DNA from: Triops longicaudatus
Lineage: Eukaryota > Arthropoda > Branchiopoda > Notostraca > Triopsidae
Direction of reading: 5' to 3'
Assembly (NCBI GenBank): GCA_022885665.1
Contig: JAGQDJ010000019.1
Span: 1,081,754-1,145,753, forward strand
Length of the DNA: 64,000 nucleotides
In this document: piece after piece, positions 48,002 to 60,900 of the stretch
Position numbering within the stretch: the first letter of the stretch is position 1
How the letters are laid out: each line of letters starts with the position of its first letter
Notes under the pieces: generated by a model
What the model was told of the DNA's origin: nothing
The model's database searches: none
What the model saw: only the letters and a program-made list of their open reading frames with translations
Program-made: the position numbers and the translations under genes

Positions 48002-51000
48002 TCTTCGACTTTTGTCTTAGCTAATATCACTCAAGCTTTTTTTTTTTAATTTTTCGGTTTTCCCCCCAGAAAAAAATTCCCCGTTTACTTTCCAAATGAC
48101 GGAATAGCAAGTACCCTCAAAAAGGGGACATGACGGATTGTTTCACAACTTTTTGGTCATTCAAGACAAAAAGGAACTTGAGAGCGTACAGTTGGCAAGT
48201 TGAGGACATCACTGACGTGACGGTAGTAGCCATGTCTGGAGATCAAACGGAAACGGTAACGGAGACATGGCACACCTTAAACACACATAAGAAAAAGAAC
48301 GAGACGAAAAAAAAAACAGCGCTAATTAGTTACGAGTCCGTTTTCCCCTTCTTATCATTCCAAAAAGCACGCCTTTTGATAATCACAAACTCGTTAACCC
48401 TAATAGCCTCCTGATGGGCGACGAGTCCACTCCTAAGGACCGAAAGGGTCCTTAAAAAGTCCTTAAAAATAAAGTAAGAAAACAAGTGTAGAAAGAGTTA
48501 GGAACGCAAACACGTAGGAAAACAGGGTAAGAAAAAAGGAGTAAAAAAAGTTGTTCGATAAGGGTCAGCATTTACATTGCAAGCGTGTTTGGTTAATGAT
48601 CTCGTTTTAGACACAGGGACTTGACTCTCAAACTAATGAGTAGTAAAAACTTTCCAGAATTTTTCACCCTTCTTTTTTGCCTTTTTTTTTAAACGGGAAA
48701 TTAAATCGTTCCAGAGGGGGTCATATCACATGGCCTGCACCGCAACGAGCTCAAATTACCCTGCTACATTTAAATAGCCACCAGATCAGCATCCCCCTCT
48801 TCTGTTTTTCGGTTGCATTTTCAGGAGATTTACTTCGAGGTGGTTCTGGGAAATTTTTAAAAACATGCTTTAGTTTATTTCTTCTCTATTTCTTAAATTT
48901 TCTTTTTATTACTATTTATTTGTTATACTAAAATAAAACTTTTTATTGAGGGAGGTGTCGAGTGATAACGGCCCTCGAAACTGAACTAGATATAGCAAAT
49001 AGCGGCTCGCTTGTCCGAGCGTGCTTATGTCTTTGCCGCAATGGAACGTGACTAACAATGAAAAAACTTGCATTGGGCACAATAGATGCACTTGTCCAAG
49101 CCTGCCTGGCAGTTATCACGTCTTGTGGAAGCCGCGGTCAAAAAGGGAAGGTAGGAGATTCACTTGACAAGATAGTGTTTGCCAAGCCAAACTTAATTCG
49201 CAAAACCTCTTAGAGTTCAACCACGTTAGGAAATGTACACACACATACTCCAGTCAATGGTCTAATCCGTTGGCAAGAATATACATGGGTTCGGGCTCTC
49301 CCTTCCCTCCCATTCACGTGACAGGAATATTTATGAGGGTCGCAGAGCTGACAGAGATGTACCCAGGATCTGGTTTGGTGCTGTGTACTTTATTTCTTGC
49401 AATGACAGCAAGTACAGGCATGCTTCACTTAAAGGGGTCTCGCTTTACGAATCATGCGTTTTATTAATTTTATTCACTACTATTTATTTAGCATTTTTCC
49501 AGTCAGGAAATGGATAAGCACTGAACACGATTTATATAACATTATTCGGAAATTTACTAAAGTTACTATAAGAATTCCAAGGGGCATACAAACTATTCGG
49601 TACACCTGTAAGTTCGTTAGATCGAAGCTTTTTGTGTAGTACATTTACCTAACTTGGGTTTTAAAACTTGGCTACTATAGCCGGTACTAAAGTAAAAGTT
49701 CGTAAATGAAATTCCAGTGTACTTTTATAATTATTGTTTTTTTTAAATTTACCTTCTATCTAATACAATATCAATTCAATAGCTTTTTATGTAATAACTT
49801 CTAATTTCCAAAAGAAAATACGTATTTCCATTTCAAGTCACACAAGTGGAAGGTAAAAAATGTGCGTGACAAGGAGACTTCGTAAAAAAGAAGACAATGT
49901 TAAAACATTGTTACAATTCAAGTTCTGGGTTTTCCAAAGAGTTAAGATTCACACGATGAATAAAATTGAAAGTGAATCAAAATGTGGCTCGATATATGCA
50001 AAAGTTATCACAATGAGCTTTGTTGAGATTACTTTCGCAGGCACATTGATTGTTGCGCACAAGTTGCGGCAGATTCCCTAGAAATTTTGGTTATTTCAAA
50101 GTATTTACGTAAACTTTCAAAATACTGAAAAATTAGTTCAATAGTTAAGTATTCAGGGATTTAAGACATGATGGCACACAAATAAATCAGTTTCATCAAC
50201 GTAGACTCAATCGCTTTATTACATTTGAGCTCACTGAAATAACTTATATTTCATACATAAGACTCAGGAGTGCCATTCGTGTCTTCAGTTTCATAAGACT
50301 GTAGACAAAACGAAGCTTACTAAGCAGTTAAGACCTTTTTTTAATAAGAGAAGTTTCAAAGCATTGCCAAGTGAACTCATCCTTTCCAAGTGAACAATAT
50401 CTCACGAATTTCGTTACGTAATTCATTACTTCCTTTTACATTTGCTGTTTTCTGACATTGTGAGAAACATGCATAGAAATGTAATAGCGAATTCAAGATC
50501 TGGTGATAAAACACTGGTTTACACTAAAGTCGCATGGATCTAAAAATGCGATGATTACATTACCACTATTTGTCTTACAAGTTACGCTAACAACTACTGA
50601 ACTCGACAACATTGTTTCTTGAACTGTAAGAAATTAAACAGACCATAACGTGTTCCACGATAGGCCGTGATTACCCGTCAATGGACGTTTTCTTCAAAGA
50701 AGGAGGTTAAATATCATGGCACGTGTATTACCCGCTGACTTATCTCCTTTTCGTACACTTTTGTTTCATAATTTACATGGTAAAAGTGCTCTCCTGTCGT
50801 ACGTGAACGAAAGTCAAATATTTCAATAGCTCTTTCAGTGTACATTGAAAATGCTTGCACAACGCTGTGCAAACGCGTTTCTCAGCCATTGGGTTTTTTG
50901 GGCAATATTAAGTTATATTTTACACCTGATCCTACCGTGTCTTTGACAAAGAAGCTTTCAACTCAGTATATTATAAATATATTTAAAAACATAAGTAAAT

Positions 51001-54000
51001 AAGTATATTTAAAAATAAATGTATATGATAAACATATTTATAAATTGTATTAATTATTTAATAATTAAACATAGAAAACTACGCTGAAAAAATACACAAT
51101 ACGGAACAAAGCAGCAAATTGCGCTGGCTATAGTTTTAAACTTATGTGAATATCCTCAGTTCTTCACACTAGAGGAATAAATAATTATGTTTTCAGCTGC
51201 AGCATTTCTTAAGTTTCAAAAAGACTATTTAAAAAATTTAATCTTTTCGTACACTATCAACTGGAACGCGTTGGTTCGTAAATCGGGACCTACCTGAGTT
51301 CCATATACCCACCCAGAAGTAAACCATGGGGTCCTTTTGAAAGGGTATAAGGTATGAGTATAAAATGTGGGGACGAAACGTGAAAGAAATTTCCCTTCAT
51401 TAGCATGACAATCCGTCAAAAGTGTGAAGCCTACAGGAGAATAGCAAAGCTCAAGACAACTACCCATTTTTAAGGAGGGGGTCTCCCTTCTGGTGCTCAT
51501 ACATCGTCCACTTTGCATAGGCAACTGTTTTTCAAAAAGAATTGAAGAAAGAAAAACGCCTAGGCTTTAACTTGATTTCCATTTCCTTTCCTACTTTTTT
51601 CTCCCATCTCTCTCCCCCTCTCGGCTTATGCCTAAGCTTCTTAGGTGACTCCGCCGTAAGTCGACGCTAAAAAGGTCCTCCGAAATACCGCACTAAAAAC
51701 CAGTCAAGAAGCTGGGACGTGACGAGGTGACTTAAAAGCCGCCTTGTACGGGATTAAGACAGGCCAAGTCCACACTTAATGAAGCAACATACGTTCCCGA
51801 GTCATTTACCGAGGTGTCACAAGCTTTTAACACAGCTGCTAAACCCCCAAAGGACGGAAACGCGTACAACAGGTAAAAGTTTACAACAGGGAACAGAAAA
51901 TGAACCAAAGGAGGGCGGAAGACGAGCCAAAGTGGCAAAGTTGTAGATCAGAAACCGATACAGGAAAACTACAGCAAACCCAGTGCCCTTTCTTTTACAG
52001 TTTCTTCGACAAAATTCTCTTCCTCTTATTTCTGGCACTTACTGTCATTTACCCCCTTGAAAGTTGTTTACTGATCCAAGGTTATCATGAAATTTTCGCA
52101 AGTGTCCCTTACAGATTTCGCCGATTTTCGCACTTTGGCCTCTCCCGAGACCTTCTGTTCGGTATTTCATTGACGTGCGAGAGAAAGGACGAGCGAAAGA
52201 CAGAGTAGTCGGAGCCAAGAGAAAATTGGTGGTGGAGGTTCATGAAATAGTTCTAAATTTTCTTACAAGTCATGTGAACGTTTTCAATGCACCTATACCT
52301 CATGGGGGTGATGAAACTCGGAATAGCTTTGTGTCTGGCACCTTTTCTTCCCCAAAGGAGTAGTACTTTTACCCTCCTTGAGCCAACAAGCGATCGCGCA
52401 AGGTAGTCAAGAGTTGTGGGAGATGGTGTTTGAAAGGCTGGCAAAACTTGGACTGCCCCTGTCCGGAGCACTTGAAGCAGCTGCCAAAAACAGCAAAGCT
52501 TCATTAAGCGCAGAGGTGGAGACACACATAAACGCTACCCCGACCAAAAAATAAATAAATGCAAAAAGAAAGCCAGGACGTTACTCCTATGATGAATCCC
52601 ACAGTGGATAAAAGATCGAGAGGAAAAGACTTTTTTCTTTGCCAAACTTCTCGGTGTCATAAAAAAGTCTTTTTGACGTTAAGATCCTTGCCAGCCAAGA
52701 CAGAAAAGCATCTCGATTTTTACTAACGACAACCAAGCAATGGATTAGTTCCAAACTTTATATGGTACAGTTAGTTGGCTCCGTTAAAAAGGAAAGAAAA
52801 ATTCCTCAATGATGTTCTTATGCCAAACAGGATAGGATTGTCCCTACATCCCTAAAAACGAGTCTTCCTTGACCAAAAGAGTAGAACGCGGAAGATACAA
52901 GTAACAAGTGGGGGGAGAAAAAAATATTTTCTACGACCAACGTGCAAAAACATGACAATGAGAATTGTTGTTATACCTGGAAAAGGGCTTAAAAATCACA
53001 AGGAAATCGAGTCACGCGTTGTTTTTCTAGAAAAAAAGAAGACGACAACAAAGCGAAAAAACAAAAGCACAAAATTTTCACGTCAGAAGCCAACTAGCAC
53101 AGAACAAAACTAAACGTCTACCACACTCCTCACAGACATTTGCCTGAATGCCAACAGAAAATGTGATGATGGGACGAAGGGGAGTGACGTCAGGATGTTG
53201 CCATAGCAACACCTTTCTGGATGGAATGGCGCGCAATACCGGGGTAGTACTCGTTCCTGGAGAGTACATCTATGAAACCTTAAGAAGAAACAGACAGACT
53301 GGCCCTGAGGCACGCAAATCTTTGCAGTTTTAAAGAAAAATTACTTTAAATTTCCTGTAGCGTTTCTTACAAAATACGAGTAGACAGGGCATGCAAATTT
53401 GCCCCACATTGTCCTCGTTTTTTTTAAACCGACCATTGGAAGATCAGTTTGTCCGCATCTTATTCAATGTCGCTCCTCGGTTTCATTGTACGAACGGCAT
53501 AATGAAACGTAATGTAATGCGCAATAACATGCGTAATGCAAATGTAAATTCTTCCCATCTCACTCCACAAATCATTTTATATTTCCGCTCTAAATATGTC
53601 AACTTTTGCAAAATACGAGCTATTTCAGCGTCGCGCTACGGATACCAGCAGAATTTCATTGTTTGGCACCCGTGGAACTGTTCAAGAATCTTGACACCGC
53701 TGACATGCCATTCTGCAAGTATCTTTCTCATAAGTTTTTATTGACATTAGCTGCTCCTTCTTCGTTCAGTCTTACTAAAATGCTTCGACGAAGTATGTAG
53801 TAATGAAATGGGGCACGTGGTATATTCCATACGCATGCAACGGAATTTACGCTTTAGCATTAGCGATGTTGAGGTACCTAAAAGCCAAGAAATTGCTGAT
53901 ATGGGATTTTTGCACATTCCCTATCGTAAAATTCATTGACTCAAAAGCGGATCGGAATTTGTATGTTTGAGTTCCTCATTACGTACTGTACCGTGCGGTA

Positions 54001-54177
54001 CTACAACTTGATCCCTTCTTACCTTGCAAATCGTTTTATATCTCCACTATTATACTGCTAACTTTTGTGCAAAGATACGCTACAAAAAGAAAGCAAAGGT
54101 ATCTCATAAAAATTCGAAAAGGTTCTTAATCAAATAACAGCTCAGCTTCTTGAATAAATCTCTTTTATTATACATTG
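48002..54177. other. Gene-poor 6 kb between Sulf1 and MGME1
   Basis: Sulf1 promoter side on the left, MGME1 3' side on the right. I found no exon chain on either strand; all open frames are short and lack splice or family support. The part around 50940-51070 is extremely AT-rich, and 48411-48452 has a weak hammerhead-like pattern. Regulatory DNA for Sulf1 is the likeliest content. Confidence 0.5.
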
Positions 54178-55618
54178 CTATGTAAGGGCAAACTTCCCTT
54201 TGCGCTTGTGATAGTCGGCCAACCTTTGTAACCAAAGTCGCCAATATTCTTCGCACTGACTTTTACATAAAAAGTGAACGTGGGCTGGGGCTCCGGTGGC
54301 ATAGCAAACAACAAGTAGGCCATTCTCGACCTGGAATATTATTAAAATAGTGTTAGAATGTCTCACAGGCGCATAACAAAACAAAGGGAACAATTGGAGT
54401 GTATTGAAAAAAAAAAAATCAGTTAACCATCAAATTAAGGTACCTGAAAGGGATAGTTATTGTCTTGATTGATGGCTCCGATGTAAGCTGCCATTTGTAC
54501 GGGATCATCGTAGGTAGTGCTTAAATCAGATTTGGTCCTGTGGGACGTCTTCCACTCAATTACTACCAACGTGTTGCTGCAATTGTTAAAACGCATAAGG
54601 CAACCTGCATGTGAGTGACGGTCACTAATGAAATTTTACTTATAAAAAGCGACGCAATCAACAAAGCCCCGGTATTGCAGCTGGTCGTGGACAACGGAGC
54701 TTTCTAGAACTTTGACGTGATTTAGGTACGGCAGTATAGCGCTTAAGCTCTTCCAGTGTCCAACGACTCGAGATTCAATGCAATCTTCACGAAGAACCCC
54801 TCGGAAATGGGTTTCCAGACAGAAATGGAGCTCCTTGCCTGTCAGCTTAGCTTCTGCGAAAGACGAAAAAAAGTTTTACTTTTCTCTTCCAACGAAATTG
54901 TCGGCTGGTTTTAGTTTTACAGAAAAAAAAAGCAAAAGGAAAGACCTCTCATGTAATTGTTCAGTCCTTCTTCTCCTAGTTCGGCAATCTTCTTTTTCCT
55001 CCATCGATCTAAGGCCATAGCGCTCTCTAAAGACCTCGTTTCATTTAAGACGTGGGTGACGCTAGGATAACTTTTGTATTTCCGATCAACGACTAGTCCG
55101 CACGTGATGATCTCATCTGTGGTGACGGGTGTGCATTGCTTCTGGCTCGTCAACGGGACAGAGTACACCCATGCAGACTCTGCCTGAATAATGATTTGTG
55201 GCTTTGTTGATTCTGTGCTTTTCAATGTAATAGATTGTTGCGTTGTTTCTCGACCAATCGTCGCTCTTTTCTGGACGCTCGGAACGACGGGTCTTGACAC
55301 GAACTTGGGAGGGAAGTCTTGATTGCTCCATGCTGCAAAAGCTGCTTCAGCTTGCTCCGCTGATAGTGGTGATCTCTTGGGTGCTACCGGCTGGACGTCG
55401 CCTTTCTTCAAGATATCTGACTTTCGGACTCGGTCTACAGCTTTAGATATTCGTGTTGAAAACCTTGCACGTACCAGGTGCCAAGGAAAATACCGCCCAC
55501 CTCCGACAGGCGAAAATACTGACGAATGCTGGAAACGGTACGGTACTGAAGCATTACATAGTAACAAGTCCAAGGCCAATAAAGTATTAGAAAGGTTTTT
55601 TAAAGTTAAAGATTGCAT
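54178..55618 (-). CDS. MGME1: Mitochondrial genome maintenance exonuclease 1
   Basis: Single-strand DNA exonuclease of mitochondria that trims flaps during mtDNA replication. Four exons: 54946-55618, 54640-54853, 54444-54576, 54178-54330; 390 codons, phases closing. The PD-(D/E)XK core is visible: SYPSVTHVLNETRS, then GFVDCVAFYN with Asp about 290, and VVIEWKTS with Glu about 303 and Lys about 305; human MGME1 has Asp at the second acidic site. Downstream, DDPVQMAAYIGAINQDNNYP and YATGAPAHVHF are highly typical. The N-terminal 60 residues (MQSLTLKNLSNTLLALDLLL) are hydrophobic and basic with few acidic residues, fitting a mitochondrial presequence. The ATG at 55618 is chosen; upstream the frame opens only with TTG. 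Confidence 0.93.
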
Positions 55619-57916
55619 TATTAGCCAGACTTGCCATGCGGGCAAACAAAAACCAAAACAAGCGTATGCACTTCAAAATACGGACATCCTACGCCATCTA
55701 TACACCACTTTCGAAGCTTATGCGCACTCGTAAACATTTAGTTACTGAAACCATAGTTCACACTACATCTAGAATAAGTTGACCATGGTTAACTAACCAT
55801 AATGACATAAACCCACGTTCACTATATCGTGTATTAAAAGTTTGACCTTAGGGCAAAAGCTTAGTAGATTTTTTTTATTGAGTTTTATTTATCATAGTTC
55901 CTAAATGAACGACGTCCAAAATCTAAGATAGTAAAAAGAGAAGTAACTTTCGTGGATACAGCGCAACTGTGGTTATGCCAACAATAATTGTGAATAATCT
56001 TTACAATAATAATTTGCTAATTGTTTGCAACAGTACGGTTTAAACATACCGTATTCTGAATTTTCACTCACGGATACTACAAGTTCGTCTCGAAAAGGTT
56101 TCTTTACAAATAGTTATTTAGTTTAGCATTGATTCAAGAACAGTATCACCGCGTCTGCAATACATCAATTTCCAACAGTCAAGCCATGAATTATTGTATT
56201 TCAATTATGGCGACAATTTCCCTTCTCTTGTTTCCTACTAGCATGTCACACTTGTTTTTTCTAGCATTTTCGTATTACACAAAAATGTATATCCAACTTT
56301 TTAAACAATCCATTTATCAACTTTCGCCATTTTTCTTACTACGTGGCAAATTTGGTGCTTAGATCGTATGCAGAATATTATTTTCGGTATTTTTTTCTTA
56401 AGTACTTTTGCTTAACACTTTACACGAGTTGAGGGGAGCTCATTAGAATTTAATATAAAGTAGGACACAATTGAACATGCTGTATACAATTGACTTTACG
56501 TTAAGAGGACATTCCCCTGTGTTGTCCCGGTGGAGTAATTTCCCGGGCAGATAATGGGGCAGATAATTATTCAAATAAACACCGTTCGGCAAAGCAAACC
56601 GATCGGGCTATTCCGTTAGATCTGTTATTCGTTTAATGCAGCCCTTTGAGACGAACGTCAACCGCGTAGATAACGAGCTGTTTGTTTCACTTATCTGACG
56701 GATGTCGCGTACGTGCGAATTCCCTACCTTGGCGGAAGAGTGCGTCAACTGTATTCCTGATAACAGTTCCAATTGTGTCACATCTAGTTACCCTGGCTTT
56801 GAGTGCAAATACTTAAATTCTTGTCCACACTTTATAGTCTACAATTCCCGGAAAAATAAAAAACGTGGGCGATTTTTTTTGTTTTTAAGATAATTCTTCA
56901 CCAAAATGTGAGTCATTTACTTGAGGCCAAAATATGAGCCAATAGAAATCTAAGGTCAAAATATATCTTAATGCGAGGGTTAAGTTTCAGTCACACTTAT
57001 GCCCATGAGGGGTAAATCGGATTGACACTGAATTGAGTCGTGTATTTGAATTTCATCTAGCGTGGTACGATTTGAAAAAGACTGCGTTGCGAACTTTGAG
57101 ACCTGACCTTCCGCTGAAAGTAAATACCGAGTCTGTTTTTCAAAATTCACTTCTTATTTTTATTGGTGTCATGGCTAAGTACAAGAATGGTCTGGATTTC
57201 TGTGTACTAAGAAAATGCAGACCTACAAATGCCTTGAAGGAAAATGTAAGACATGTCCTGGGAGAGAAGAAATTCCGAATAGTGGGAGTAGAAAAAAAAG
57301 TTGTACAGGGAAATTTCTCGTTACAATGTTTGCACTGGATACTTCTATCAGAGTATGGTCACAAAACGCTTTAAGCTTTTAGCAGAGATAACGATGGTGA
57401 AGCTCCATTGAGCTACAGAAAATGGAGGAGCGAGAGAGCAGACAATGCGGCGACAGACATCAGGGCGTTTTACGTTTAAGCTTGTACACAGGCGTTGCAT
57501 TGATTGGACTTAGAAAACTCCCCTTATATGTCAGGATCCTGAATCCTTGCATTATTTTACCATTCGTCAGCAGCACCAATCAATTCCAAGTCACGTTGAA
57601 TCCCTTCGAGATCTCTTCAATTACTAATGCAATCTCCCATACTTTTTCGTATGCGCAGTAAGCTCCGATAAAAAAATCATCATAAAAGTACTCAAAAAAT
57701 CTTTAAAAACTCTACCCCATCAAAGGATCAACGAGGTATTACAAAAACGGAATGGAACGAGGGAAGAGAATTAACGTAAATAAACGAAACAAAAAATAAA
57801 TCCGAGAAAATACGAACGAGGTAATAAGTAATGAAACGCATAAACATCAATTCTGGTGTCAGGAGCAGATGACCGAGTACTTGGATCCAAACAGTCTGGA
57901 ACGACCTCAACATGTT
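55619..57916. other. Intergenic region, MGME1 5' / Fas2 3'
   Basis: About 2.3 kb with the MGME1 promoter and Fas2 3' UTR. Plus-strand frames at 57033-57374 and 57422-57661 lack any recognisable motif and are not called. Nothing else seen. Confidence 0.5.
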
Positions 57917-60900
57917 TTAAACAGGCGAGTCTTTGGCAACGCTGGCTTTTGATGCGCTCTTCTTCATACCATTTCCTTCGGGGGGAATGAGCTCTTTTTT
58001 CTCCGCTGGCGGACTAGGGAATTTTCACGAAGAAAAAATATTAGAAGAATTTCCAGAACCAAGTCGTCACGACATGCACAGAAAACTGTCACACACAAAA
58101 CCGGCACAGACAGAAATAGCTTACTAAAGAGTTCTAGAGGTATGCTTTGAAGCCGAAACCGCTCGCGTTTTTCCACTACTGAAATCGTACTCAGTTTTGG
58201 AAACATTCCGTGAAACTTTGGCATTCCAAGATCTGCGCGACGAAACACATCGACATCATGCATAGCAAGATAGTGAGAGACAGAAGAAACACAAACGAGA
58301 AGAATTCGTGCAAAAAACATGCCAGCCATCGCTAGAACATCTTTCCAAGCATCTATTATTCTCATGAGCTCAGAATGCGTTAGTAAAACAATCAAACGCG
58401 TGTCATGCAAGGCCACATTCCCCCACACGTGCGTTTCCTCACGCACCTGTCAATCATGTGATTAGACTCGCTACTTGCTGTCTCCTTCACCATCCCTCCT
58501 TCAATGTCTTTGTCTTGGCTGCCATTTAAAGGCGTTTTATCGCTAAAGAAGTAATACCAACGTACCAATCCCGGCTAGTTGTTATTTTCTACCCTTAAAA
58601 GTAAGAAATCAGTGTTGTTTTACCTATTTCTGCCTTTGCTAGGTTCCAAATCATGAGATTGCGGGCTCTTTTTGCAACACTTGACGCATATCAGCATCAA
58701 AATGCCTGTAAAAGAGAAAAATGCGTTACATAACCGTGTCTAAGCCTTTTCTGCACAAAATTTCGCTATAACAAACCGCACAAACGTCTAAAGTGGAGTC
58801 GAAAGATCTTGTGAGACTCGAGTTTTTTTTCAAACGTGACAGTTCGCTTTTTGATGGAACCAATTTTCTGATTCTTGATATTCAAAGAACAAATTGAATT
58901 TATTTGAACTTTAAACCTTCGTCTCGAATTTTATTGAATTTGCCCAGGTCTACGAAAATACCTCAGGGAGTTCGTTATAGCGAGATTTTACTCTTTTTTA
59001 TTTTCGTTGCAATATATAGTACCTGTCTTATTTACGCAATAGCAAGTGACGTCAACCAAGACTAAGATAACAATTAAGACAGCAACAATAACTCCGATAA
59101 TGAATCCGGTGGCTGTTTTCGATTGTCCTTCGGTGCTCGCGTGGCCACCATCAGAACCTAGAAAGTTATTCCATGGCGTAATGAGAACAAGGGAAGGGGT
59201 AAAAAGATTATGATTTGATAGACTGCCCGCATGGCGGTTCATATAAAAGCATCACGGCAGTCATTATGATAATGCTGTTAATAATCCCCCATAATCCCTT
59301 ATAAAGTCCCATATAATAATAAAAGATCCCATCATTTACCTGCAACGCTTCCCAAGCAAGGTGCAATGCAATAGATATAGGAATATTCAGAAGGAAGGAC
59401 GAAATGAAATGAAGCCCCCGGCAGAGACAAAGAAAATCTCCCATAAAAGCCGAAGAAAAAGGCGCGCATGAAATCCGCAGCAACGTTTCTTGACTCGGTT
59501 CACTTTTTACGCTCACACAACGGATAGTATAATATAACGATGAGCATAATAATGAGAAACCCATGCACGGGAACCTTTAGCGATTCACGGGTATGACAGA
59601 AACACGAGAATTTAAAAAAAGGAGGACGAAACTTCGCTTCACTTACAAAACAGGGCAAATTAACGCAAAAATTGTGTATTCGCCGTTTCCAGCTGTACAA
59701 TGAAAAGATTGGCAGATCTTATTTTTATTCGCATTCCTTCTCTCTCTTATTTTAATATTGTTCAAATCGTCTAATTTTCACTCTTGGCCATTCCCAAGGT
59801 TTTTAAAGTTTGACACCGAAGAAAAACACGAGATCCGACGACTTTATTCGTAATCAAGACCTAAAAAGTTGCTTTTTCTCTCACTCAGATGATATTTACT
59901 GATTATTCTCCCCAACTCGACGTTGAAAAAAAGGAAAGGTTTTTGCGCTAGGAATTTAACATCGAATTATTTTTTTCATCTCCGTTCAAGGTCACTGTAA
60001 TATTCGTTTTTGTTCCGTTTTAAAAAGAAATTCTGTATACTTCCAGCCTTTCCGGAGACTATTTCGCGAATAGATTCGAACAAAGTGAACCAAATCAAGT
60101 TACGAGATTTTGACTGTGTTAAAAACGCGTGAGATTTTGTTCTCCTGGTTGAAAATGCGACATGGTAGGTTCTTTTCGTTTGGTTCCGAAAAACTCTGCT
60201 GTTCCAGAAACACAAATAAAAGCCGGTGCAACTGCATGCAAACTTGCCATTCACACTTGTTTTTCGCTCATAAAGACGCAAATAACCTCAGGTATGGAAA
60301 ACCGCTCCATGCCATTTTTCTTTGCCTTTTTGTTCAAACCTTGTACTGAAGAAAAAAACAAAGCTGGAAGCCTTGGAAAAATTATGTACACCAACTAGAT
60401 CATCCCACCCCAATATTTTTTTTTTGTTTAAATGGCTGCCTTTATCGCGCACTTATAGCGCTTACCTTTATAGATTCTTTCAAAAAAGCCTAGCACACGT
60501 GATATTAGCTGCTGTGGAGGTAAAGAAATTTACTGAAATAAGACACAAAAGGAAGAGTTGTCAAAAGAACATAAAAGTGTCCCTGTCACGGCCTTGGAAT
60601 GGAATAAGACTAGGTGAAATTAACCTACTTTTACTTTTCCTTTCCTTGGAGCTTTCTTTCACGTTTAAATGGAATTTCCGGGTTTGGATGTTACTTAAAA
60701 AAAGGAAAATTCTAAATACTCCCAAAAAATGCGAAAACTCCTAACTATGGCCTGTTTTCTCTCGGTATGGTAACTATGTCTTTTGCTTGCATAGCAATTA
60801 GTCCCCGTCCTATTCAAAATATCCTGAAACTAACGTTTTACGAAAAAGAAAATAGAAAACAATCCAGCAAAAAGAAAGCCTGCACAAGTTGGTCATTTTT

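Noticed and set aside
57033..57374. 113-codon plus-strand frame between MGME1 and Fas2
   Set aside because: The first codon is not ATG, there are no motifs and no exon chain; composition is compatible with chance.
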